64,000 nucleotides of DNA. It comes from Aerococcus sp. 1KP-2016. Lineage in GTDB: Bacteria > Bacillota > Bacilli > Lactobacillales > Aerococcaceae. Within the stretch, counting starts at the first letter, position 1. Every line of letters begins with the position of its first letter. The notes beneath the pieces are model-generated. The model was not told the DNA's origin, made no database searches, and worked only from the letters and a program-made list of their open reading frames with translations. Below, in pieces: positions 19,456 to 27,149 of the stretch. The position numbers were made by a program, and so were the translations under genes. The stretch covers positions 40,119-104,118 of the forward strand of contig NZ_NEEY01000002.1 in the NCBI RefSeq assembly GCF_002252085.1. Direction: 5' to 3'.

Positions 19456-19848
19456 CTATTTTTCGTCGGTTTCTGAATCGGCCATTGATGAATCAAAATC
19501 ATCGTTCTTGCGTAATTGTGCTAACAATTTATCAATATGGCTACCATATTCAATTGAACGGTCCCGTTCAAACGTAATTTCTGGTGTTTTATACAGATTT
19601 AGACGTTTACCAATCTCAGAACGAACTAAACCGCTCGCTTTAGTTAAGCCTTGTTGGGCTTTCTCACGCTCGCTCGCTAATTCGCTTAAAGTAGTATAGT
19701 AAATAGTTGCTTGTTGAAGGTCACCAGTGATGTCCACATCAGTAATGGTTACACCTTCAACGCGAGGATCTTTTACATTTTTGCGTAAAATATCATTTAC
19801 ATCACGTAAAATTTCTTGACTTATACGCTCGGCTCTAAATTTTGCCAT
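19456..19848 (-). CDS. rbfA: RbfA, 30S ribosome-binding factor
   Basis: The 130-residue KH-fold protein helps mature the 16S rRNA 5' end and 30S subunit. It has the family start FRAERISQEILRDVNDIL, the VTITDVDITGDLQQATIYYT strand region (residues about 36-55) and PEITFERDRSIEYGSHID. A short acidic tail follows. It is the last gene of the rimP-nusA-ylxR-ylxQ-infB-rbfA order, 17 bases after infB. Confidence 0.96.
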   Translation of the reverse strand: MAKFRAERISQEILRDVNDILRKNVKDPRVEGVTITDVDITGDLQQATIYYTTLSELASEREKAQQGLTKASGLVRSEIGKRLNLYKTPEITFERDRSIEYGSHIDKLLAQLRKNDDFDSSMADSETDEK

Positions 19849-19865
19849 TTATTTTCACCTCTAAA

Positions 19866-22117
19866 TTATTTTTTCACTTCTACCATGTGGTAAGCTTCGA
19901 TTTCGTCATCGACTTTGATGTCGTTGTAGTTTTCGATAGTTAAACCTAGTTCGAATCCACGACCAACTTCTTTTACATCATCTTTAAAGCGACGTAATGA
20001 ACCTAGTTTACCGTCGAAGATAACGATAGAATCACGGATAATACGAACTTGTGAGTTACGTGTAATTGTACCATCAGTCACGTAACCACCGACAATTGTA
20101 CCAACTTTAGATACATTGTAAGTTTCACGTACAACTACGGTACCAGTAACTTCTTCAACATACTCAGGATCTAACATACCTGTCATCGCTGATTCAACAT
20201 CATTAATGGCATCGTAAATTACATTGTAAAGACGTAATTCAACTTCGTCTTGCTCTGCTTGCATTTTTGCTTGCGGTGTAGGACGAACATTGAAACCGAT
20301 GATCAATGCTTGAGAGGCTTGACCTAAAGTAACGTCACTTTCATTAATTGCACCTACAGCTTGGTGAACAATATTAACACGTACGCCTTCAACTTCAATC
20401 TTTTGTAAACTTCCAGCAAGAGCTTCAACTGAACCTTGAACGTCACCTTTGATGATGACATTTACAGATTTCAATTCACCTTCTTGAAGGGTTTCAAATA
20501 GATTTTCAAGTGTTACCGCATGGTTTGCGTTACGACGAGCTGCTAATGCACGGCTTGCACGTTCTTCACCAACAGCACGTGCTGTTTTTTCGTCATCAAA
20601 GGTTACAAAACGATCACCAGCTTGTGGTGCATCTTGTAATCCAGTAATTTCAACTGGTGTAGAAGGACCGGCAGACTTGATGCGACGACCTGCATCGTTC
20701 GTCATTACACGGACACGACCATGTGTGTTACCAACAACAATCGGATCACCTACATTTAATGTACCATGTTGCACTAGTAATGTAGCGATAGCACCTTTAG
20801 ATGGGTCTAAACGAGCTTCGATGACAGAACCTAAGGCTAAACGGTTTGGCGCTGCTTTGTACTCTTCAACATCTGATACTAAAAGAATCATTTCTAATAA
20901 GTCATCAACATTTTGACCAAATTTAGCAGAGATGTTTACGAAGATTGTATCTCCACCCCACTCTTCAGAAATCAAGCCATATTCAGTTAATTCTTGCATT
21001 ACGCGTTCAGGATTAGCTGTTGGTTTATCAATCTTATTCACTGCAACAATGATTGGAACATCTGCAGCTTTGGCATGGTTAATTGCTTCAACTGTTTGAG
21101 GCATTACACCATCGTCAGCAGCAACAACTAGAATTACGATATCTGTAACATCCGCACCACGAGCACGCATTGTTGTAAACGCCGCATGTCCTGGTGTATC
21201 AAGGAAGGTAATCGAACGATTATTTGTACGAACTTGGTAGGCACCAATATGTTGTGTAATCCCACCAGCTTCCCCGTCTACTACTTGAGAATGACGTAAG
21301 TAGTCTAGTAATGTTGTTTTACCGTGGTCAACGTGACCCATGATTGTAACAACTGCTGGACGACTTTCTAATTCTTCTTCTGGTGCATTTTCTGCATCTT
21401 CAAAGTAGTGTTCGAAATCTGCTTGATCCAAAATCACTTTTTCTTCTGCTTCAATGCCGTATTCAGCTAAGATTAATTCTAGCGCATCTGTATCCAAACC
21501 TTGGTTTTGAGTTGCTGGAATACCCATCAAGAATAATTTTTTAATAATTTCTGCTGGTTCACGGTGAAGTTTTTTGGCTAAATCTGCAACTGTCATACCT
21601 TCTGTATATTCCACTTTTTCTGGAAGTGGTTTTGGTTTACGTGCAGGTACTGGATTACTTGTCCGGTTTTGATCGTTATTATAACGACCCTTTTTGCCTT
21701 TTTTACCTTTACCTTTGAATCCACCGTTGTTGTTATTTCTAAAATTATTATTATTATTATTCATATGTTTTTTATTCTCTTTTGCTGGGCTAGGGCGATT
21801 TTGCGACTGCTTTTGTTGATTTTGTTGATTTGCATTTGCTTTAGCAGGTTCTTTCTTTGCATTGGCATCTGCAGTTTTCTTATCATTCGTAGGTTCAGCC
21901 TTAGCAACTGGTGCTTTAGCTTTTTGTTCATCGTTATTTGTATTATTTGCTTGGTTCTTAGCGTTAGCAAAGTTACCTTTCAATTTACTGATTTCTTCAT
22001 CAGTCATAGAGGCCATGTGACTTGAATACTCAAATCCAACTTTCTCTGCTTCACTTAATAGTTCCTTACTAGTTACGCCTAGCTCCTTAGCAACTTCATA
22101 GACACGTTTTTTGACAT
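19866..22117 (-). CDS. infB: Translation initiation factor IF-2 (frameshifted near the start in this sequence)
   Basis: IF-2 places initiator tRNA on the ribosome. The uninterrupted frame begins at an internal ATG (22016, 716 residues) and shows a Lys/Asn-rich N-terminal region, GTPase motifs [14 protein letters not shown] and NKID, and the C-terminal tRNA-binding domains. Upstream, another frame encodes the missing family start: [15 protein letters not shown] from ATG 22117, behind AAGGAAGGTG. The two join if the six-T run at 22107-22112 has seven bases, giving about 750 residues. I annotate the corrected span. A homopolymer sequencing error is the likely cause because infB is indispensable. 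Confidence 0.93.
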
Positions 22118-22194
22118 GTCATCACCTTCCTTAATCTACTATTCTCTCATACTTTTTACGCTCCTATTTGAAGTAAAAATATACGCTGTCATTA

Positions 22195-22488
22195 TTATTT
22201 TTGGAAACTTTTTACAAAGCCTCGGTCAGTGAATGCGACGATTGATCTCTTCTTGCCTAAAGCAATTGAGATTTCCTCTGTCGTAAACACTTGAACCCAA
22301 GGAATGTCATAAAATTCACATTTATTCTCAATGTTTCGTTTGGTTTGTTCACTTACATCTGTCGCAACAATGACTAAATTAGCCGAGCCTTGCTTGACGG
22401 CTTTTACGACTGTTTCAGTCCCTGATACTAATTTACCAGCAGCTTGCGCTAAACCTAGCAAATTGATTTTATTATTGTTCATTTTCAA
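22195..22488 (-). CDS. ylxQ: YlxQ, L7Ae-family RNA-binding protein
   Basis: The 97-residue protein belongs to the L7Ae/L30e/S12e family (NLLGLAQAAGKLVSGTE start, ANLVIVATDVSEQTKRNIENKC centre). Such proteins bind kink-turn RNA; the precise target of YlxQ is not settled. It overlaps the end of ylxR by 17 bases and precedes infB, its usual place. The start may be MKMNN at 22488 or the ATG two codons in. Confidence 0.9.
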   Translation of the reverse strand: MKMNNNKINLLGLAQAAGKLVSGTETVVKAVKQGSANLVIVATDVSEQTKRNIENKCEFYDIPWVQVFTTEEISIALGKKRSIVAFTDRGFVKSFQK

Positions 22489-22771
22489 AAAGCTCTTTTC
22501 TGGCTTTTTGATGTGCTACATAAGCTTTCAACTCACTATAGAATTCATCCGAGATTTTAACATCTAAATGACGATCTAATACGTGTTTGTCCCAAGCCTT
22601 TTGAACAGCATCCGGATCTAGTGACACATAGGCGCCACGGCCATTCTTTTTGCCAGAGGGATCGATTTCAACTTCGCCCTCTGCATTTCGAACAATCCTT
22701 ACCAATTCTTTTTTGGGAAACATTTCATTGGTCACAACACATTTTCTCATAGGAATTTTTCGTTGTTTCAT
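22472..22771 (-). CDS. ylxR: YlxR (RnpM) RNA-binding protein
   Basis: The 99-residue protein has the DUF448 pattern RKCVVTNEMFPKKELVRIVR, then DPSGKKNGRGAYVS, which carries the conserved GRGAYV motif. Recent work on relatives links YlxR/RnpM to RNase P modulation; that is family knowledge, not visible here. It lies 18 bases after nusA within the rimP-nusA operon. Confidence 0.92.
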   Translation of the reverse strand: MKQRKIPMRKCVVTNEMFPKKELVRIVRNAEGEVEIDPSGKKNGRGAYVSLDPDAVQKAWDKHVLDRHLDVKISDEFYSELKAYVAHQKARKELFENEQ

Positions 22772-22789
22772 GTTTCACACCACCTAATC

Positions 22790-24112
22790 TTAACGTTCTT
22801 CGTTTAAACGTTCTTGTTGGTCTAATTCTTCACCAAATATAACTTCATCGTTGCCTTCAATTTCATCAATTTCAGCTTCAAAAGTTTCCGCATCAAAGTT
22901 GCCTTCATCGATATCGTCTAATGCGATTTGATCCTCTTCAGTAATTTCATCAACCGCTTCTGTTAAAGCTACATACTCTTCAACAGCTGCTGAATCATCA
23001 GCAATTGCTACTTCTGATTCTTCAACTGCTGCAGCTTTTTCGCCGAAACGAATTGCATATTCTTCAGTTTGAGTGTACGCTTCAAAGTCTGCTTCAGATT
23101 TAATATCAATCTTGTGGTTCGTTAATTTAGCCGCAAGACGTGCATTTTGACCACGTTTACCAATTGCTAATGACAAGTGATTTTCAGGCACGACAACCAC
23201 ACATGATGTTTCGTTAGGTACAAAATGTACAGACAATACATCAGCAGGATTCAAGGCATTTGAAATGAATGTAGCTGTATCATCAGACCATTGTACAATG
23301 TCCATGTTTTCGCCTTTTAATTCATCCACAATACGTTGTACACGTGTACCACGTGGACCAACACAAGTACCAACAGCATCGATGTTCGCATCATTTGACA
23401 CTACAGCAACCTTAGAACGGTCACCCGCCTCACGAGCAATAGCCTTAATTTCAACCGTACCGTCAAAGATTTCAGGTACTTCTTGTTCAAACAAACGTTT
23501 TAACAAGCTTGGATGGCTACGACTTACGTATACTTGAGGTCCTTTAGTCGTATTTTCCACACGTTCTACATATACTTGCACACGTTCATGTGGTTGGAAT
23601 GTTTCGTTTGGAATTTGACCTTCTGGTGGGATAACTGCTTCAATCTTACCTAAACTAACATATACATAACGACGGTCTTGACGTTCAACGATACCTGTTA
23701 AAATATCATCTTCATAGTCAATATATTCATTATAAATGATTAAACGTTCAGCTTCACGTACACGTTGCATGATCACTTGTTTTGCAGTTTGTGCCGCAAT
23801 ACGACCAAAATCTTTAGGTGTTACTTCAAATTTAATTTTGTCGCCAACTTCGTAAGCTTTATTCTTTTCATGTGCTTCTTCAATAGATACTTCTAATTGA
23901 GAGTCCATGACTAATTCCACTACTTCTTTGACCGCAAAAACTTTGATATCACCTTTTTTGTCATCAAAATGAACTTCAACATTTTGTGCCTGTTGGTAAT
24001 TACGTTTATATGCAGAAACTAAGGCCGCTTCTAATGCTTCAAGAATGACATCTTTTGATATGCCTTTTTCATCTTCAAGCACCTCGAAGGCTCTTAACAT
24101 TTCTTTACTCAT
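22790..24112 (-). CDS. nusA: NusA, transcription termination/antitermination factor
   Basis: NusA binds RNA polymerase and modulates pausing, termination and antitermination. The 440-residue product has the N-terminal polymerase-binding domain (EALEAALVSAYKRNY, about 25-40), an S1 domain near residues 130-200 (TGIVERQDRRYVYVSLG), and two KH domains (GPRGTRVQRIVDEL and AIGKRGQNARLAAKLT). A Glu/Asp-rich tail of about 80 residues makes it longer than the usual 350-390 of Firmicutes. A leader terminator upstream of rimP could allow autoregulation. Confidence 0.96.
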   Translation of the reverse strand: MSKEMLRAFEVLEDEKGISKDVILEALEAALVSAYKRNYQQAQNVEVHFDDKKGDIKVFAVKEVVELVMDSQLEVSIEEAHEKNKAYEVGDKIKFEVTPKDFGRIAAQTAKQVIMQRVREAERLIIYNEYIDYEDDILTGIVERQDRRYVYVSLGKIEAVIPPEGQIPNETFQPHERVQVYVERVENTTKGPQVYVSRSHPSLLKRLFEQEVPEIFDGTVEIKAIAREAGDRSKVAVVSNDANIDAVGTCVGPRGTRVQRIVDELKGENMDIVQWSDDTATFISNALNPADVLSVHFVPNETSCVVVVPENHLSLAIGKRGQNARLAAKLTNHKIDIKSEADFEAYTQTEEYAIRFGEKAAAVEESEVAIADDSAAVEEYVALTEAVDEITEEDQIALDDIDEGNFDAETFEAEIDEIEGNDEVIFGEELDQQERLNEER

Positions 24113-24141
24113 CTATATTCCTTCTTTCACAATGATTTCAA

Positions 24142-24618
24142 TTAAAATTCAATAGCCAATCTGATTAAAGACACGTTTGTTTTTGAAACGCTAACTTCTT
24201 TTAGACGTGTTTTGTCTTTTGTTTCAATGACATATTCATCATCTTCAACAGCTTTTAAACGGCCTTGAATATTTTTTTGACCATCTACGGCTTGATAGAA
24301 TGACAAGAATACCCATTCACCAATTGCAGCTTGAACGTCTGCCGCATCTTTAAGTGGACGTTCTGCACCAGGAGATGAGACTTCTAAGTAATATGCTTGC
24401 GGGATTGGATCAGTTTCCAACTGATCAACAGTTTCAGAAATGTGTTCACTTACTAGTACACAATCCTCAATAGTGATACCGCCACCTGGTCTATCCACAT
24501 AAATTCTTAAAAACCAAGATTTACCTTCTTTGACAAATTCTATATCAAATAATTTAAACCCTAATTCTTCAATTACAGGTTTCACAATCTCTTCCATTTG
24601 ATCAGTTACTTTAGCCAT
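24142..24618 (-). CDS. rimP: RimP, ribosome maturation factor
   Basis: The 158-residue protein assists 30S assembly. Family landmarks are GFKLFDIEFVKEGKSWFLRIYVD (within residues about 20-42), GGITIEDC and YYLEVSSPGAERPL. The open frame can be extended to a TTG at 24639, but the ATG at 24618 is preceded by GAGGGG and matches the family start MAKVTDQ. It is the first gene of the operon that runs to rbfA. Confidence 0.94.
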   Translation of the reverse strand: MAKVTDQMEEIVKPVIEELGFKLFDIEFVKEGKSWFLRIYVDRPGGGITIEDCVLVSEHISETVDQLETDPIPQAYYLEVSSPGAERPLKDAADVQAAIGEWVFLSFYQAVDGQKNIQGRLKAVEDDEYVIETKDKTRLKEVSVSKTNVSLIRLAIEF

Positions 24619-24654
24619 ATTTCCCCTCACTTTTTGCAATTACTTTTTACCATG

Positions 24655-24679
24655 AAAAAAGTGAGCGTCACCGCTCACT
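24655..24679 (-). terminator. Leader terminator upstream of rimP-nusA
   Basis: A perfect 8-bp stem AGTGAGCG/CGCTCACT (24660-24667 with 24672-24679) is followed on minus by TTTTTT. It lies between the operon promoter (24708-24736) and the rimP start, so it would stop most transcripts in the leader unless bypassed; it may also end the upstream P-II gene transcript. Confidence 0.85.
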
Positions 24680-24707
24680 CCACCACTGTCTTTCTCTCTA
24701 CTGTTAC

Positions 24708-24736
24708 AGTATAACATATTTCCCTTTGCTTCGCAA
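24708..24736 (-). promoter_or_regulatory. Promoter of the rimP-nusA-infB operon
   Basis: On minus, TTGCGA (24731-24736) and TATACT (24708-24713) are 17 bases apart. The predicted start is near 24701, about 80 bases before rimP. Confidence 0.7.
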
Positions 24737-24758
24737 TAATTGTTGCTAGCTTGGGATT

Positions 24759-25418
24759 TTACAAGTCCTGCACTAATCCACTCACCGCATTAACGGGAAT
24801 AGAAAAGGTTACACCTTTGCCTGGTAAATCTAATTGCAATTCAGCCTTGATAGTTGTCGCAATATGATCAACTTTTTCCGATTCCACAACCAAGAGCACA
24901 ACTTCCTTCTCTGGCTGCATTTCAATATAGAATAATTTCGCAGTTTCTGCAGTACCAATACCTCTACCATGCAAAATAGTTGCGCCTTTGGCACCAGCGC
25001 GACGAGCTGCATCTACAACTTCATCGCCTTTATCTCTGTCCACAATTGTCACTAATAATTGATAATTTCCCATCGTTTGTTCATTCTCCTCAAAATCATG
25101 GTGATATAAGCGACTACCATATACACTTGACGTATCGCTAGAAAACAAGATACCTACACCTTTTTTGTTCAAATGTAAGCCTTCCGTAAGTGCGCAATGA
25201 ACTTCATCTTCTTTATCTTTTGGGGCAAGCGTAATCAGTAACTCCTTCTTTGATTCATCTAAACCCATTAACTGTAAGAAGCTGTTTGAAACTGTTCCTT
25301 CACAAAGTACCAGGGTTCCCCCGCTTGTACCATGTGCTTTAGCTATTTTTAAGGCCTTATTCCCGTAGCCATGGTTTAGAATGGCACAGAATGCGACCGA
25401 TTGTGATTGTAATGTCAT
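24759..25418 (-). CDS. Tandem P-II-like signalling protein
   Basis: The 219 residues contain two ferredoxin-like P-II-type halves. The second (about 115-219) is clear: YQLLVTIVDRDKGDEVVDAARRAGAKGATILHGRG followed by FYIEMQPEKEVVLLVVES (residues about 118-180). The first half (about 7-105) has the same order, FCAILNHGYGNKALKIAKAHGTSGGTLVLCEG, but is more degenerate. P-II-like proteins usually sense small ligands and regulate a neighbouring membrane protein; here the DUF1538 gene lies 18 bases upstream in the same unit. Ligand and effect are unknown. Confidence 0.82.
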   Translation of the reverse strand: MTLQSQSVAFCAILNHGYGNKALKIAKAHGTSGGTLVLCEGTVSNSFLQLMGLDESKKELLITLAPKDKEDEVHCALTEGLHLNKKGVGILFSSDTSSVYGSRLYHHDFEENEQTMGNYQLLVTIVDRDKGDEVVDAARRAGAKGATILHGRGIGTAETAKLFYIEMQPEKEVVLLVVESEKVDHIATTIKAELQLDLPGKGVTFSIPVNAVSGLVQDL

Positions 25419-25436
25419 GCAATTATTCCTCCTATT

Positions 25437-26912
25437 CTATTCATCAATGGCTGGATTATTTTTGACACGTAATTTATAGAACAAGCCAATCAGTTGAATC
25501 ATCAACACGGGAGCCATTGCAACCGTTGCAATAATACCAAAACCGTCCACTAACACATCAGCTTGTGGTAATGTAGCTGCCACGCCCTGTGCAAAGGCTA
25601 AGATAAAGGTTGCAGTCATTGGACCTGATGCAACACCTCCTGCATCAAAAGCAATACCTGTAAATAGATTGGGTACAAAGAAACTCAATAAGATGGATAA
25701 ACCAAATCCTGGTAAGAGAAAATGCCATAATTCAACGCTTGGTATCATAATACGGACCATAGATAAAGCTACCGCAAGTCCTACGCCTATCGACAAGGCA
25801 AATAGTAGCAACTTATTCGGTATATGTCCACCCGTTACTTCTTCCACTTGATCCCCCAGAACATGTACAGCTGGTTCTGCTAACACAACAACCAGTCCCA
25901 TAACTAGGCCAATCCACGGTAGTAGACTTTGATAATTTGTGGCTAATTCTGTTGCTAAATAGCGACCCATATCCATGAAGCCCTGGTTCACCCCCACCAA
26001 GAATAAGGTTAAGCCAATAAGTACGTATATGATACCAACCATAATACGAACTAATTCCATTTGAGATAGGCGTTTTTGGACAAAATATACTAGGCCAAAT
26101 ACGATCAGAATGGGGATCAATGCGAATAACGATTCTTGGAATGTGTGTTGTATATTTAGAACAAATGGTGCAACGATTCCTTTTGCATATTGGTATTCAT
26201 GACTAAAATCTTGAATTTCGGATTGCTGAATAATTGCCATTAGTAACACAGCGATAATGGGGCCAGTTGACATCGCACCAACTAAACCGAATGCATCATC
26301 TTCAGCCCCTTTACCACCTTTTCTTGAAGATACACTAGCACCTAAAGCTAAGACAAATGGTGTCGTTAGTGCCCCGGTAGTTGCACCAGAAGCATCAAAA
26401 GCCATCGCTAAAAACGTTGAATCCGCAAAAAATGTCAGTATAAATATCAACCCATAGACGATCAAAAAGAACCATTTTAAAGCGACATCCTTCATGATTC
26501 GATAAACACCTAGTGCAATCATAATCCCTACGCCGATGGATACCACTAGAACAATCAATTGAGCACCAATAAGGCCTCCTGTGGCATCTGAAATTTGCTG
26601 GCCAAGAATCAGTAAATCAGGTTCTGCTACAGTAATCGAAAAACCAATCAAAAAAGTTAATAGCATGACAGCAAAATGAGACGATGCTCGAATAATAGAA
26701 TGGCCTAGGTAGTCACCAATGGGTTCCATTCCAACATCAACGCCAAATAAGAATATTGTTAGGCCTAAGATTAATAAAACTGACCCTATACCAAAACGAG
26801 CCATCACATCACCCGGTACATCAACAATCGTTAGTGCGAGTATGACGACCAGCACCACAATGGGCATGACAGATGATAATACTTCTACAAATTTATCCTT
26901 TAAAAGCTGCAT
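25437..26912 (-). CDS. DUF1538 multi-pass membrane protein
   Basis: About 491 residues with some twelve hydrophobic segments in two similar halves, each holding a glycine-rich repeat with AEPDLLILGQQISDATGG (first half) or AEPAVHVLGDQVEEVTGG (second half) and an AFDASG/AFDAGG motif. This duplicated architecture is typical of the DUF1538 family, which looks like a transporter but has no proven substrate known to me. The start is ATG 26912, fixed by AAAGGAGG; the frame extends to a TTG inside that site. It is followed by its P-II-like partner and preceded by a leader with a terminator. Confidence 0.85.
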   Translation of the reverse strand: MQLLKDKFVEVLSSVMPIVVLVVILALTIVDVPGDVMARFGIGSVLLILGLTIFLFGVDVGMEPIGDYLGHSIIRASSHFAVMLLTFLIGFSITVAEPDLLILGQQISDATGGLIGAQLIVLVVSIGVGIMIALGVYRIMKDVALKWFFLIVYGLIFILTFFADSTFLAMAFDASGATTGALTTPFVLALGASVSSRKGGKGAEDDAFGLVGAMSTGPIIAVLLMAIIQQSEIQDFSHEYQYAKGIVAPFVLNIQHTFQESLFALIPILIVFGLVYFVQKRLSQMELVRIMVGIIYVLIGLTLFLVGVNQGFMDMGRYLATELATNYQSLLPWIGLVMGLVVVLAEPAVHVLGDQVEEVTGGHIPNKLLLFALSIGVGLAVALSMVRIMIPSVELWHFLLPGFGLSILLSFFVPNLFTGIAFDAGGVASGPMTATFILAFAQGVAATLPQADVLVDGFGIIATVAMAPVLMIQLIGLFYKLRVKNNPAIDE

Positions 26913-26939
26913 CCAATTCCTCCTTTGCAAAATGAGTCT

Positions 26940-26981
26940 AAAAAAAACAAGTCAGGCATTCTCTGTAAATGTTGGCTTGTT
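26940..26981 (-). terminator. Leader terminator before the DUF1538 gene
   Basis: A 14-bp imperfect stem (26946-26960 with 26968-26981, one bulge) is followed on minus by eight T, only about ten bases before the AAAGGAGG site of the DUF1538 gene. Its position between promoter and gene suggests attenuation. Confidence 0.75.
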
Positions 26982-27041
26982 TGTTATAAAAGATAATGGC
27001 CGCGACCATTCATTATGTTTAAGTGATAGACTCTTACAATC

Positions 27042-27070
27042 ATGTTAACATAATCTGAAATATCCATCAA
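27042..27070 (-). promoter_or_regulatory. Candidate promoter of the DUF1538/P-II unit
   Basis: On minus, TTGATG (27065-27070) and TAACAT (27042-27047) are 17 bases apart. The leader of about 120 bases then holds an AATGG/CCATT hairpin near 26996-27011 and the leader terminator. Confidence 0.5.
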
Positions 27071-27085
27071 AGGTTATCACTTCAA

Positions 27086-27120
27086 ATCAAAAAGGAGACT
27101 GGGATTTTAACCCCAGTCCC
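27086..27120 (-). terminator. Terminator of the uppS-polC unit
   Basis: A 10-bp stem with one wobble pair (27093-27102 with 27111-27120) is followed on minus by CTTTTTG, about 30 bases after the polC stop codon. Confidence 0.88.
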
Positions 27121-27149
27121 CTTGTTATCATTTCTCTAGCAATTGATAC

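Noticed and set aside
21669..22025. 118-codon plus-strand hydrophobic frame opposite infB
   Set aside because: Its Ile/Phe-rich text is the mirror of the Asn/Lys-rich N-terminal region of IF-2; an artefact of composition.
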